Program-made: the position numbers and the translations under genes
The notes under the pieces: model-generated
What the model was told of the DNA's origin: nothing
Databases searched by the model: none
The model's input: the letters and a program-made list of their open reading frames with translations, nothing else
In this document: one piece after another, positions 32,806-45,000 of the stretch
Position numbering within the stretch: position 1 is the first letter of the stretch
How the letters are laid out: the number at the start of each line of letters is the position of its first letter
NCBI GenBank assembly: GCA_027596075.1
Contig: JADGJC010000200.1
Coordinates: forward strand, 1 to 57,770
Direction of reading: 5' to 3'
Origin: Rhizophlyctis rosea
Lineage: Eukaryota; Chytridiomycota; Chytridiomycetes; Rhizophlyctidales; Rhizophlyctidaceae
DNA length: 57,770 nucleotides

Positions 32806-33352
32806 ATGGCTGTGGTCTTGTTTGACGTTCAAGGCATAGGTAAGAGAGTCGGTGGGGATGGTAACGTTGTGATGCGTGGGCAGGCACCTAAGAGTTTTGA
32901 TCCCAAAAGATGGACTTGTCGCTCCAGTCCACTCCTTCACAAATCCTTCTGCCGATCATCGGGGTCACTATATGCATTGAATAGCATCATCATTTATCCA
33001 CTTCATATGCGCAGCCATTGTCACTGTTTCCATAAGCTTGGGCTGCTTGGAGGCCAAGTTGCTTACATATCAATCCAAGGGGCTGGTGTGGGAGCGTGTT
33101 CTATCACTCAGACAAGTTACAAAGCGGATGCTCGTTGCTGATGGGAGCATGTTGCTGGGAAACAATGCTGGCTTCCATAGCATCGAGAGGAAGCAGCCAA
33201 AGCGGGAAGTTGGAAATGACACCCTCCACAAGCCACGACGCGCTTTTGTCTTCTGTGTGCTGCAAGGTTGCAAACAGGGTATCTACTATCTAAACAGGGT
33301 GCTTGCTGCGCAGACCCCAAGACGCGTGCGTGCATTTGCCACAAGCAAATGA
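32806..33352 (+). CDS. Hypothetical small protein, two exons
   Basis: ATG 32806 has a strong context (agcaccATGG) and begins MAVVLFDVQG. A donor gtaaga follows after 34 nt, and the acceptor gcgcag at 33014 restores an open frame in the same phase to the stop at 33352 (123 residues). The second exon reads like real protein (KLLTYQSKGLVWERVLSLRQ) but matches no family I know. The 175-nt intron is longer than most in the window, so further exons may exist. Confidence 0.35.
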
Positions 33353-33613
33353 AAATCGGACCCCATTTTGGTGAGATCAACAAAGGACAATTACTGGCAG
33401 CCATTTGAATCACCACAGTGAATGGAGGGGATCACCCCCCTTGTATATATACCAACGAGGCGCTCTCTGCACTTTGACACTCTTCCTTTCGACTCCAATC
33501 CACCTTCCATCAAAAGATCCAGTGGGAGTCATCTTATTTCTTGCCTTCTTCTTTTCGTTCGCCTCATCCACGTCGATGACATCAGTCGACATACTGTAAC
33601 TGTAGCCTCGTAC

Positions 33614-33811
33614 ATGTTCAAACTTTTTTGTGTGCTATTTTTGTCTTGTATTATCACTTCTTCTGTTGTATTTTTGGATACCGTACATTCGAACCGTAGT
33701 AAACGAGGCCGGACGCCATTTGACAGTTTCGAGTATCGTTCGCAACGTAGTAGTAGTCCGTCAGACTTGGCACTTGTCATATCAACCACCTTGTCCTTAT
33801 CGATTTGTTGA
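33614..33811 (+). CDS. Short signal-peptide ORF, possibly a first exon
   Basis: MFKLFCVLFLSCIITSSVVF has the make-up of a signal peptide or membrane anchor and is followed by a basic stretch NRSKRGR. Alone it would be a 65-residue peptide. A donor at 33747 (phase 1) and an acceptor at 33936 would fuse it in frame to the gene starting at 34005, but neither splice site is strong. Confidence 0.2.
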   Translation: MFKLFCVLFLSCIITSSVVFLDTVHSNRSKRGRTPFDSFEYRSQRSSSPSDLALVISTTLSLSIC

Positions 33812-34004
33812 TACGTCCTTCTGTATTTCGTCGTTCTGCTTCTTGCGCCATACCATATCCCTTGAAAAGTATCGTGCACCAAGGTGATCGATTTTCCATC
33901 TCGCCTCACACTTTCGGCGTCATCAACGGATTGAAGAAGGGTTTGCTGCGCTGCCTACGACCTTATTGCTCTCAGAGCGCTGGATACCATGGATTCCCGG
34001 AGTC

Positions 34005-35048
34005 ATGGCCGTACATGTCAATCCTGACGTGGAGCAACCTCCACCACCATCCGATTTTTGGGTATCATGTCAGGGCGTCTTCAAGTTGTTTCGCGAAAGT
34101 GTGACTTGGTTGGCGGGCAAAAATGAAATGTGAGTAGTAGAAGTTGCGGGTAACAGCATAATCGGACTTATCACACTCTTTTGTGCCTTATATCGTAGTC
34201 AATCGCATACCTCTCGTGCCGGATCGGCTCCCCATAAGATTCATCCAGACCACAACCAACATGCTGACGACGAAAACGACTCCGACTCTCTACACTCCTT
34301 CACAGCCATTCTCTCCAAAGGTGTCACTGACCTCATCGTACCCCGCGAGCCTCTCACCACCACCGACACCAATTCAACCCAAGTTCCAACCACCTCTTTT
34401 CATCCCATCTCCACACTTCACCCCTCCCTCCCAACCCTTCCCACATCCTCAACCTCCTCCCACAACCACCCAACCCCCCTCCCAGCCCCAATCCCCCGCA
34501 CTCGCCCCCACCCCACCCGCCTCCTCCTCGCCTCCCCAACACCCTCCCTCATCCGCCGCGACTCCGCTATCTCTGTCTCGTCAACTCCCAAAAAGAAGAT
34601 CGACCCTCCCTCGTTTCGTAAACGTCCTGTAGGGGAGGGGAGTGGAGAAATCACGCCGGTGCCGTCTCCTTCCATCTTAACCAGTTTGTTACTCTTCGAG
34701 CCGAACAGCACAATGTTGAGTGGTGATTCGCCGCCGGATGTACGGGACGATATATGCATATCTTCCCTTTCCAAATTATCGTCTTTTCCGGACCTTGAAG
34801 ATTCCGACACAGAAGCAGACGACACGACGCAAGCTGCAACAACTACACCGGAAACACTTACCGCCCCACCACCACAACCCACACCAACGCTCTGTGACCC
34901 CATTTGGCGTCTTCATTTCCATCGCGATAGGAGCTTGCTTACGCCTGCTCTTGCTACGAGGACGTCGAGGTCTGGACGCGGAACTGGGTATTGCGCGGTT
35001 GAGGAGGATGGGGGTGATTATTTTGGATGTAAAGTTAGGGCTTGGTGA
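34005..35048 (+). CDS. Hypothetical Ser/Thr/Pro-rich acidic protein
   Basis: Exon 34005-34129 (MAVHVNPDVEQPPPPSDFW...) joins in phase 2 to an exon from 34199 over a 69-nt intron. The long second exon is disordered-looking: Ser/Thr/Pro-rich, with acidic clusters such as DLEDSDTEADD. In frame it stops at 35048. An overlapping frame beyond 34900 instead encodes a membrane-like helix (FGVFISIAIGACLRLLLL) and a basic tail, so a missed intron could give a tail-anchored protein. The frame is also open upstream of the ATG. Function unknown. Confidence 0.4.
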
Positions 35049-38000
35049 ACGCAGCATGGGAGGGACTAGCAAGCATTTATGTATCATATTCGGGAAGGGC
35101 GATGCACCTATCATGTTTATTAGAGCTTCACGTGAGCTTTTGGAAAGGCTAGTTTTTCCGAAGATTGTTGTGGACTATCGCTTCGATAACCTTTTTTTTA
35201 TTGTGGGTGGTGATTCTGATATGAAGATGGCATACATGATCCCTTCATTGGAAGGTGTTTGGAACTATCATTGTCATGATGTCCATTCCTGACAGGAGCG
35301 AATTTGTGCATACCCAGTTGTTGCATGCAGCAAGGGGGAATCAGTTTTTGTTTCTCGAAGACCTTCGTAACTGAGAACCGTGGGCACTGGAAATGTAATT
35401 GAGTGCGTTGACTGAAGTGAGACGAAGTAAGGATTTTCTAGGCTGCAACTCTACCCGCGTACCTCCGCTACTGGAGAAAGCAACCCGCCTCTCTCGGCGC
35501 GCACTTGTCACGCACACCGGGATCTCAGCACCTGGTCGACAACGTTGCTATCTATCCTTTTTCATCTGGGCCCTTTAGAATTGGCTGTCAAATGCAAGGA
35601 TGCAATTAATTAAATCAAGAATCATTCAAATGCGCTACCGATATGGTCCCGTTCCTGCGAATGGGATTTGCCCAATTAGCCGATGGGCGCCACGTCGTTT
35701 TTGTCGCCATTGACGTATTCCGTTCTGTATTTTCATAACGCACTGTGGAGGGAATATAACCTTGAGATTCTCAGCTGAGCTTTGAGCTCATCTCCGTAAG
35801 GAAAGATCAAGGATCAGCATGATGAAGTAGAGTGACTGAATGGGCAGTCCTAATCAAGATTATGGTCGCTCAAAGATTCTGGTCGCTAAACGAGAATATA
35901 CGCACTGGTATCCGTCCTGACTATGCTGGTGTTATCTGCGGGATGCCCCAATTCACAGGACGAATTTACCCCCGACATTTTTCCCCACCACTTGGGGCTG
36001 TGGAATGGGGTGTCCTGGCGGAACGGAAATACCGAGACTATCGATCGAGCCACTCTTTTAGTCAAAAAATGAGCACATGACAAAACGATTTCAAAATTTG
36101 CGGGATGTGGAAATAATGGGGAATGGCCACATGTTTGTTTCTAGTGAAATCCCTCAATCCTGGCGCGAATCCTACCCACCTTCAATAAATTCAGGAAGCC
36201 TGCCAAATCGTGAAATTTTGCGTTGGTCGTCTGATCACTGTGTACGGATGCAGCAATTGGGGTCAATTATGCCAAAAGGGACAAGCAAAAGCGCCTGCAG
36301 ACCTCATCTCTTCGGTGATTAACGTGATATGCACCCCGCGGAGATGGGAAATGTCTTTGCGAATGGCTCCACCAGGAAGGTCGCAAACCTGGGATAGAAG
36401 CTTGAGGCAACAGGAATCCACAACTTGCATTCATTGCATCAAATTTGAGTGAAAATGAATGCAGAAAACACCCAGCACAGAAGGGAAAAACAAAAAAAAA
36501 AAAAAACAANNNNNNNNNNCCCGCCCCCCCGGCAAAAACCACCACACAAAAACACAACAAACAAAACAAAAGAGTACAAAGATCAGGCTTTGAAGATGGC
36601 GACAGGTACAACAACTCCTACCTGTGCGTATGTGCCGAGTAATTTTCATCATTTGCGCCACTTCAATTGCGGCCTACATAACTCAACCAAGGATGGCCAT
36701 TGGGTATAGATTGATCATATACTTTAGGGATTTGAGATTCAGGAACTTTCAGATAAGTGCATGGTTGCCATGAACGGCAAGTCCGGGAACTCTTCCAAAA
36801 AGAGTCGAGTGGACAATCATGGAATCTGCACTTCTTCTTTTTTGTCCTCTTTCTCACGTTGGGCCAATATGACATCCGCCAACCTTAACCGAGTCAGAGA
36901 CGGCGGGTGCAAAAACTTAGCTCGTTCAATGACGGAACGATGATGGTATGGCGAGGTAAGGTACTGCAACTTTCAGCATTCCGATCAGCTGATGGCGAAT
37001 CTATTAGTCGCAGCGACCTCATGTTGTTTTTGCCTTCAGTTCGTCACCCGGACGGCAAAGCCCTGTGGGATGTGCTCTTATTTACGGCCGGCAATCGAGG
37101 AAAACCGTGGCGGTGAAACAGGGAAAAAATGATCGCACACCTGATACATCGATGCCACCCTTCGACAAGTCGTGACCTTTTGTGGGATTTTAAAGCATAT
37201 TTCCCAAATGTGTTGCAACAATTTTGCTGTGGAAGTCCTGGCTGTCCTTTTTGTTTTGCTATGGAATGGTAGTGACTAGTGCCACATAGCACGGGAATGA
37301 ACACATTTGAAACGACAGCGAATCGCTTCTCATTCTAAAGTCAATGAAACCGCCGCAATGAAGGCTCCCGATGCAATAACTACAAAGGTTGCTGAACACG
37401 TAGGCTATGATTACATGCCTTGTATCCGTACGTTCGTGGTACTTCTTGTAGGTAAGATTTCCACCGGTGCAACGGTCCCAGATTTCTCTTTTTGCACATA
37501 CTTCCATTTGAGGGCTGTCTTCCAAACTTCGATGCAGAAGGATTCACAACGCAACAAATCTTCTCATATGCTAACCTATACCTCCTTTATGTTGGCGAGG
37601 GTGGGTACTCCGCAAGCTCCTACTGGACTTACCTTTTGCTTTCATACAAATTGGATCCCGTTGTCTCCAGTCCAAATCCACCAGGCCTATAACATAAAGG
37701 CTGGCGTGTCATGTTGAGCCAAGATGTGACTTCGGAGACTGTCAGGTTATGTTGCTGGAGCGAAAAAGAGAACAGGAAGCTGGAAGCACTAGTACTGCCG
37801 GGAATGACGGGACGGCATTCTTCGATCTTGGCCTGCCCACGAGTCAGAACGGCATTACAGTGTTCAGGTTCAACATGGGTCATACTTCAAGAGAAAAGAT
37901 GAGAAAATCCATTCTGAAGCTTCATACGTAATGATGTGCAGATGCTTGAACCGCTCCACACCATTGCACTTTCATAAGAACTCGAGCTGAGCCTTAATTG

Positions 38001-39314
38001 CTTTGAGATTTCCACGGATTATCAGAGGGTAGTAGTTCCACCTCTTGGAGAAATAGCAGAGGCGCAAAGCGACTGCCTAGTTTCATGAAACAAGACCATC
38101 AAAAGTGGCAAGATGCATAACAGCACATGGTGGAAAAATGTACGCTTATCTTTTACCTTGTTGTACCCCTCTGGCTCTGGCCATTAGTGGACGAGGTAAA
38201 ACAAGCAAAAAGAACGCTAGAGACAATTGCGGACTCGGTCGGTAGCCAACGGAGATCATCGTGACCGCTTTACGGTGGCGGAACTCCAATTACTCCAATA
38301 AATACGCCGGTGCTCTACTTCTTCAGGAGCAACCTTCAAATCCCTCATAGCTACGAATGCTCATGTGCGAGGATTGCGGACGACTCGTAACTTGTCGAGC
38401 GGAGTTCTACGGACGCGGTCCACTTCAGGCAAGCCAAAGTCCCGAAGCAAGTTGGCAGGTTATGTTGGTCTAGCTTATATGATGTCGATGGTAGCATTGG
38501 TGCGGAGGAATATGGTAGATAGTGGAGGAAAGGTGGAAGGACGGGCGTTGCCTTTCCTGAATACTGATTCGTTGAGCCCCGCGAAATCGAGGCGATGCAC
38601 AAGTGTTTGCTGGGTCCTCGGAGAACGGGAAACAGAGCGCGGTTTGCAGTGTTTCGGACATCACAGCACGCGACGTGTCATAGGTATTGCGTACCAGAAC
38701 TGGAAAAAATCTGATTGTTTGAGAGTTTTGAACTTGTTCGTGAAGTACGGTCGATGCGCTTGTTGCAACAAAATTGAAAAAAGAGAATGAGACAGAAAAG
38801 GAGAAGATCTCGTCCGGGCAGGTTTGCTGTCTCGGAAGTTCCCGAAAGGGATCAGGAATGTCCATCCTCGACTCTCAAAACATGGGCATCAGACCTAACT
38901 CCTATTTGTCCTTCCGCCGGGCTTAGTCCTCCCCAACATCGTCAAAAGAAAATCATGCTATTCATGGGAGCTTGAGGCGCAACAGGAAAGGGTAAGCTAC
39001 AATGCACACAACTGTCTATGGGACAACAAGGCCTAAAAAAGATCGACATGCTAAGCTTGAATCTCCGGACTCTTGGCTGGGTAGCCTATTTCGAGATATG
39101 ATGGAGATGGAGAAATGTGATACTTTTGGCACCGGGAATGGTGGTAGACAGTAGCTCAATGGCTGACCAGCGTTTCTGACTTGCAACACCTGATTCATCA
39201 CCGGCGGGAAAAAGAGAGCATGCGCCGAGTGCATCGGTACCTCATATGGGATGGCAGCTGTATATGATCATATGACAATCGTGTGCCTTCAAACCAAACA
39301 CGGTAATGATTGGA
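35049..39314. other. 4.3-kb gene-poor stretch with an assembly gap
   Basis: Short overlapping ORFs in all frames without motifs or splice-consistent exons. It contains the 10-N gap at 36510-36519. Around 37500-37690 one frame encodes a hydrophobic, aromatic-rich stretch (SYANLYLLYVGEGG) that might be gene debris. I see no complete gene. Confidence 0.45.
36510..36519. other. Assembly gap (10 Ns)
   Basis: Ten Ns are flanked on the left by an A homopolymer and on the right by a C-rich run. Length across the gap is therefore unknown and ORFs spanning it are not meaningful. Confidence 0.99.
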
Positions 39315-42046
39315 TCAAGTCCCATTGATAACCTCTACTACATCGAAATAGCTATTTGATTCACATGTTCTTTGTATACATTCTCGCACTGATGATGTTG
39401 ATATATGTTCTTCTGCGACCGTTTTGGAAGTTTTCTGATCTATTTCGTTGGTGATGGTCCTGTATATTGGGCCGAATGTTGTGTGTCCCAACAGAGAATG
39501 TAATGGGGGACCACATAAATGGTGTACATTGCCTATCTGTGAGGATGGGTGGCGGTGCACACAGTCAGCCCGGATGTACTCTGGCAGGAAGGAGGAGGAG
39601 GCGCAACAATGGCGGGAAATGAGGGCGATACTTGAAGTTACTTCGATTGGGATCTCGACTATGTCAGAGATGGATTCCACGGCGGAGACGACGCTTGAAG
39701 TTTCGGGAAGCTGGATGGCAGGGGCCAATAAGATGTAAAGCGCGGAAAATGCAGTTAGACTTTCATCAGAAAGGGAAAACTTACATCGAAAACCGCTTCC
39801 ATTTCCGCCTCTAAACCGCCCAACCTCCTGCTGAACTCATCGGCAAGCCTGAAGAGATGGTCCACCTGCCCATGCAAATGGCTAAGGTGCCCGGTCATTA
39901 CTGTGGCTCCGTCCTGCAGGTGTTGCACGTCGGCTGCATGGTGACGGATGGTAACCGCCAGGCATTCGAGTTCCGCCCGAGCGTCGGTGGGGGTTGGTGT
40001 GAGCGGGACGTGATGAAAAGGCGAAGGATCTTCATTTGCAGGGTGTGCATGCGGAGAAATGGGCGATACAGTAGGTGTAGTACCAGATGGTGGACGAAGG
40101 GTAACCGCCAGACATTCAAGTTCCGCCCGAGCCTTGTCGCGGGTGGGTGTGGTCGTGATGTGATGGGACGGCGAAGGAACTTCATTTACAATGGGCGGAG
40201 GCAAAGAAGTGGGCGAGGCAGGGAATGTAGTGGCAGGTGGTGAACGAATAATGTTGGCTCCGACAGTATCGTTCGTCGTGGTCTCCGAGCCGTTTGACGT
40301 GTCGACAATGGCGTAAGCGTGTTCCCCCATAAGATCGTTCTCCGCATGTTGCTTCTGCGCAATCAGTGTCTGCAGCTGCTCTTCCATCATGCTACGCTCC
40401 AACCTTGCACCTTCCAAAGCACGACCATCGTTCCCAACTCCGCGCGAGTTTCCGCAGCCTCAATTGTTCTATGTGCCAGCTCAGACCTCATCTGATTGAC
40501 AGTGGAGCGGAGTACATTCACTGTATTTTGCATCCCTTCAACCGCTTCAGCACGACTATCCCACATGTGTGCCTTTTGGCTCCTGTCTCTAGCGATGGCG
40601 TCCGCCACTGCCTTCCCATCGTGCGCTTTGGCTGCCCTCCGCTCGGCCGCTTCAACCGCCACTCGCATCCCTTCAAGTTCTATCTCTAAAGCTAAAATAC
40701 GGCCATCCCGCTTTGCAACCGTTGCGTATGAGCGGCTCATATCCCTCGCAATTGCGTCCGCCAGTTCCTTCCCTTTGTGCGCCACGTCCGCTCGTTGCTC
40801 GGCCGACTGCGTTGCCGCTCGCGCCGACTCGAGTTCCAGCTCTAAGGCTAAGATTTTGGCGTCCCGTTCGGCAATCGGCGCAGAACCCCTTCCTCCCCCC
40901 GCAGTGCGATGATTAGCCACAACGGTCTCCGCGGTGTTGGCTTCCCAAAAGAATATCGGACTTTCTCGCGTTCTGCCCGATCGCATCCATTAAGTCGGTC
41001 TCCAAATGTATATTATCGTCCTCCAACACCCCGACCTTCTTGACGAGGCCCGTAACCTCCTGACGCAACGCTTCATTCTTCCCCGTAACCTCCGTCACAT
41101 CCTTCTCCAGCTGACTCCTATCATCCTCCAACACCCCAACCTTTACGACAAGTTCCGCGCACTCCGCCGTCTTCCCAAGCAATCCGTCGGTCAACTTATC
41201 CACCTTTTCCCGCAACTCTTTTAGTCCCCACCCTGCTGCGCTATACGCATTTTCATCCGCGCCCGCTTTCTGTCGCTGTAGGTCTACGATGTGTTCCAGG
41301 TCCTTCACGGTCCGTTCCAAAGCCATCTGTTTCCGACGCAAGTACGAAACATTCTGCCGAAGCTCTGCGCGTTCCACTTCCTCAGCCTCCAACCGGGTTA
41401 CCAGCTGTTCGTTCCTTTTGGTCAGATTTGAACTCTCGCGCTTTTCGGTAGAGAGCTCCTCGGTCAGCATCTGAATGCGCTTTTCGAGGTCTTCGTTCCG
41501 TCCGCGCAACATTGTGGCCAGGTCAGAAGAAAGCGAGTGCTGAATCCGATAGTCTTGCAACTCGTTCTTCAATGCCTGAATTTGGCTTTGTGGTGTGGTG
41601 GCCTCGGAAGCGGAAGAAGCGGGCTCTAGGTGTTCAGCAGAGGCTTCCGAGTTTGACGTGGGTGATCCTGACGAGTCTTGCATTACAGTACGCAAAACGG
41701 TGGACGATTCAGCGGTGGATGGAGGATTGATGACCGATGAAGCCGCGCACAGAGAATTGACCACATCGGTATGTGCTGGTGTGTCGTCCATGGATGGTTG
41801 AGGGTTGTGGCGTACGCTGGTTGAAGCTTCGACGGACGTGCTGAACGTTCGGCCGAAGGCGCTTGTTAAAAGGCTGTGTTCCGGCAAGGACAAGTACGGG
41901 TCACGCAAAGGCTCTGAAGCAGATATGACCTACAAAGTTGCAGCGTTAGGAGAAGCATCAAGTTGTGAATTTCGGTAGTTACTGACTATGTGCGCCCTCG
42001 CCGCAGCTGATAAATATTCTAAAGGCTCACTATGCCCGTTACCCAT
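39315..42046 (-). CDS. Coiled-coil protein with predicted N-myristoylation site; two frame shifts
   Basis: Exon 1 (41987-42046) encodes MGNGHSEPLEYLSAAARAHI; glycine 2 and serine 6 fit the N-myristoyltransferase consensus. Exon 2 runs from 41929 to 39785 and exon 3 is 39315-39710, all joining in phase 0. After a Ser/Thr-rich segment come several hundred residues of heptad coiled coil. Three internal duplications are visible: VGVLEDD (35-residue period), ILALELELE/ILALEIELE (52) and ARAELECLAVT (50). Inside exon 2 the coding frame shifts near 40965 and shifts back near 40430 with no intron to explain it; both sides are clearly coding, so assembly indels or a recent lesion are likely. Total about 865 residues. 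Probable membrane-associated scaffold; family unknown. Confidence 0.65.
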
Positions 42047-45000
42047 ACGTACAACTGCACCTATTGAAGAATCAGGAACGGCCAAAAGGACGTCGTGGGA
42101 CGTCTTACGGAGGGACGTTTTAGTATGGGAGTGGATACGCAGTCCATATCAAGCGATAGGAGGTTGTGCCCTTATCAGTGTGCAAAGAGACGAAGAAAAG
42201 AACCACTTTACGCCGCCATATGGTCACACCATGGACAAGCGCTCAGGAAATCCGGGCGCAGCGAGAGTTCAGCACTCTCCTCAAATCGGAGCGGTGGCGA
42301 GGAGCCGAGAAGGTCACTCAAATTTGGCCAAAGGTTTGGCGGATTTCAGAGTTGGTCACTTGTGTAGAATTGAGAGACCAGCCGGTCAAACGTGATGTAG
42401 TAATCAGCTTAGTCGGCTGTAGATCTTGATGTCAAGACAAATTGTTCTGTAATGCATTCGGAATTTGTTGGCTTGTTTGTCCTCTTGAGGAAATCCCGAG
42501 TCACGCATGGTTCGGCCGCCCGCTCTTCCAACTGTGGACATAAAGATGTAATGTGGCGGAGCATGCCCGTGCAGACGCATTCCGTGCAGCATCCGACGCG
42601 GCGGTAAGTCTTCCAACAATAGCGTGCGGCGTGCTGGTGAATGCCCATCCAAGTGCAGTGGTTTGACGGATCGCTCATTTCCACAAAGATACCCCTTCAG
42701 CCTCGGAAGTGGAGATGAGTTGTCTCCACCTGTCCGTAGCGTGATGCTTGAGGTTTACACTGGCGCCCTTGCATCAGGCTAGTTTCACAAGGGTTGGTGC
42801 TTGTGACTGCTGGAAACTTCGTTTCACCAGGCACTAGAGGCAGATATGGGGACAATAGGGGCAACTGCTCCTGGTTATCAGCGAGTAGTAGCCCTTTGTG
42901 CGGCCGCAGATCAAGAAGTAGCTCGTGTCAGTCTCACGCATCATGGAACAACTTCGGTTCAACAGTCACCACAGGAACGAGGTGAAAAGCGTAAAAGGCA
43001 GCAACGCCGGCCGCTCCTGTGTCTTGCGCCAGTGTTACCCCTGATGACGCATACGCTAGGTATCACGCGAGCGGCTTGTGGGTTCTGCTACGCTATGGCT
43101 CAAGGACCTGGACCGATCTTGTAGGAATGAAGGTGGACGAAGATGAGGCAGTGTCACATATGCCTTGGGTTCTCAAGACCTGGTGGGGATGGTGTGGCTT
43201 TGGCGGCACAGCAGGGTCGCGAGTACCCCCTCTGATCTGGCAACGATCATGATCTTGTCCAACCGTGGCGGAGAACGGTCTGAGCTTAGTCTGTTGCTCT
43301 GCTCTCTCCCCAGTGTCCCAACTTCCCAACATGGCAAACTTGGCAAGGGCAGGTGCTTTGGCCAACCCAGCTGCTGACATCCTAAAAATAGGCTCGCACC
43401 ATGGCGAACTACTTGACTCACACTCACTGGCGAAATCTTCTCACCTCTACCTCGTCCGATAAGAAAGTAGCTGAGCACGCTTTGCTGCGTACGCTCACTC
43501 TGCCCTCCCCAACCCCCATCTGTTCGCCACCTTTCGTAACTGTCTACTAACGTACTGCATTTGGTGCCTAGTGCGTTTGAATGCACTCTATGACCTGGAC
43601 TCCCTGGCGAAAACTCCTCACATCCTTGTCTAACAAGGCAGCACTCGCAGTTTGGTGCTGCGGATGGCAATAGAGACGGACGGTAATTTGAGGGGTGTGG
43701 TTAGCCACTCTCCAACTGAAGTGTGCAGGCACTCGCCGGGGACCTGCGTCGGCTTACGACTTTGCAAAGACAGTTGTAGTGAAATGAGTTTCGTAACTTT
43801 TTCGAATGACTTACATCCACCCTTGCGGATCTGCGATATGTACATTGCGAACTCATTATCGCTGCTCACCCAGCTGCTCGGACCCTCTAACATCGCGCGG
43901 TAAACAAACCAACCTCTTTCGTCCAACTGAACCTTCTTGAAAATCGCGACTGCTTCTTTGAAAGTGACATCCAAAAGTCACAGTGCACAGACAACTGCCG
44001 CCATTTATTTAAGGCGTCAGGACAATCTTCATTTCGATCGATCTGCGTTGTCGGTATATAACATCGTTATACTGTAGTGCGTCATGGCCCGTTCTGCTGA
44101 CTTTGTGCATTGCTGATAATTGAGCGAAAACATTGCAAAACTAGTTGCGAGGGAAGTGCACGAAGCTTCCACGGTCACGGCGGTTATCGGCTACAGTCAT
44201 GGATAGTTGGATGATATAAACTCGGCGGTTAATGCTTTTTTCCCCTTGAAGGAAATCAGTTTGAAAAGCCCTTTACATCATTAGAGTTCATCATGTACTT
44301 CGAAAGGGAGGGAACACAACACCATGTAGCAACCATGGAGGAGGGCCCATATCATAGACGGGAGTGTAGATTGATAAGCAGTAGAGGAAGTACTGCGAAA
44401 CGGGCACCCAAATAGATTGCTTATTCATCTCATGATGATGCACTGAAAAAAGAGAAAGCACACAAGACTCAAAACGAACATATGCCCAGATGCGTCCCAT
44501 TTCAAATAGTATAGGAAGAGGCTTTCCAAATGCAGACTTTGATTTGCCAGTTCTGACTGACCTTGTAATAAAGATCGACTGGACAGCAACGTGAACATTC
44601 ATCGATCCTTCATGCTGCGAGTTCAACAAAATGATGTGAGAGATGATGATTGGTCATCGGATAGGTGGAAAGCTGAAGTGAAGCAGTTCAATTCGGTTTC
44701 CAGAGGTCCAATGAGGAAAACGGTTTGGGAGAAAGAAGTAAAGATACATGATGGCGCTTACTGACGCTTGGTGCAGCAGGGGTGCTTGACAGGGCCATCG
44801 GACGTTGTGACATTGGCTGACGTACGGTTGAGTGGACATAGTCCTGCCATTGCATGCGGGGTGAAATGGAGTGCAGCACGTGGACATTGGACAATGATGT
44901 CCCTGCTGCACTTGCAGCTATGATGATTGGAGCCGGACGCAAACTACCCAATTCATTTAGGCTAGAGGTGCACCGACTCTGCAGGAAAGAATCGATAGAG

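Noticed and set aside
32310..32807. 165-codon reverse ORF
   Set aside because: No motifs, no splice structure, none of the skew seen in true exons, and it overlaps the leader of the forward gene at 32806.
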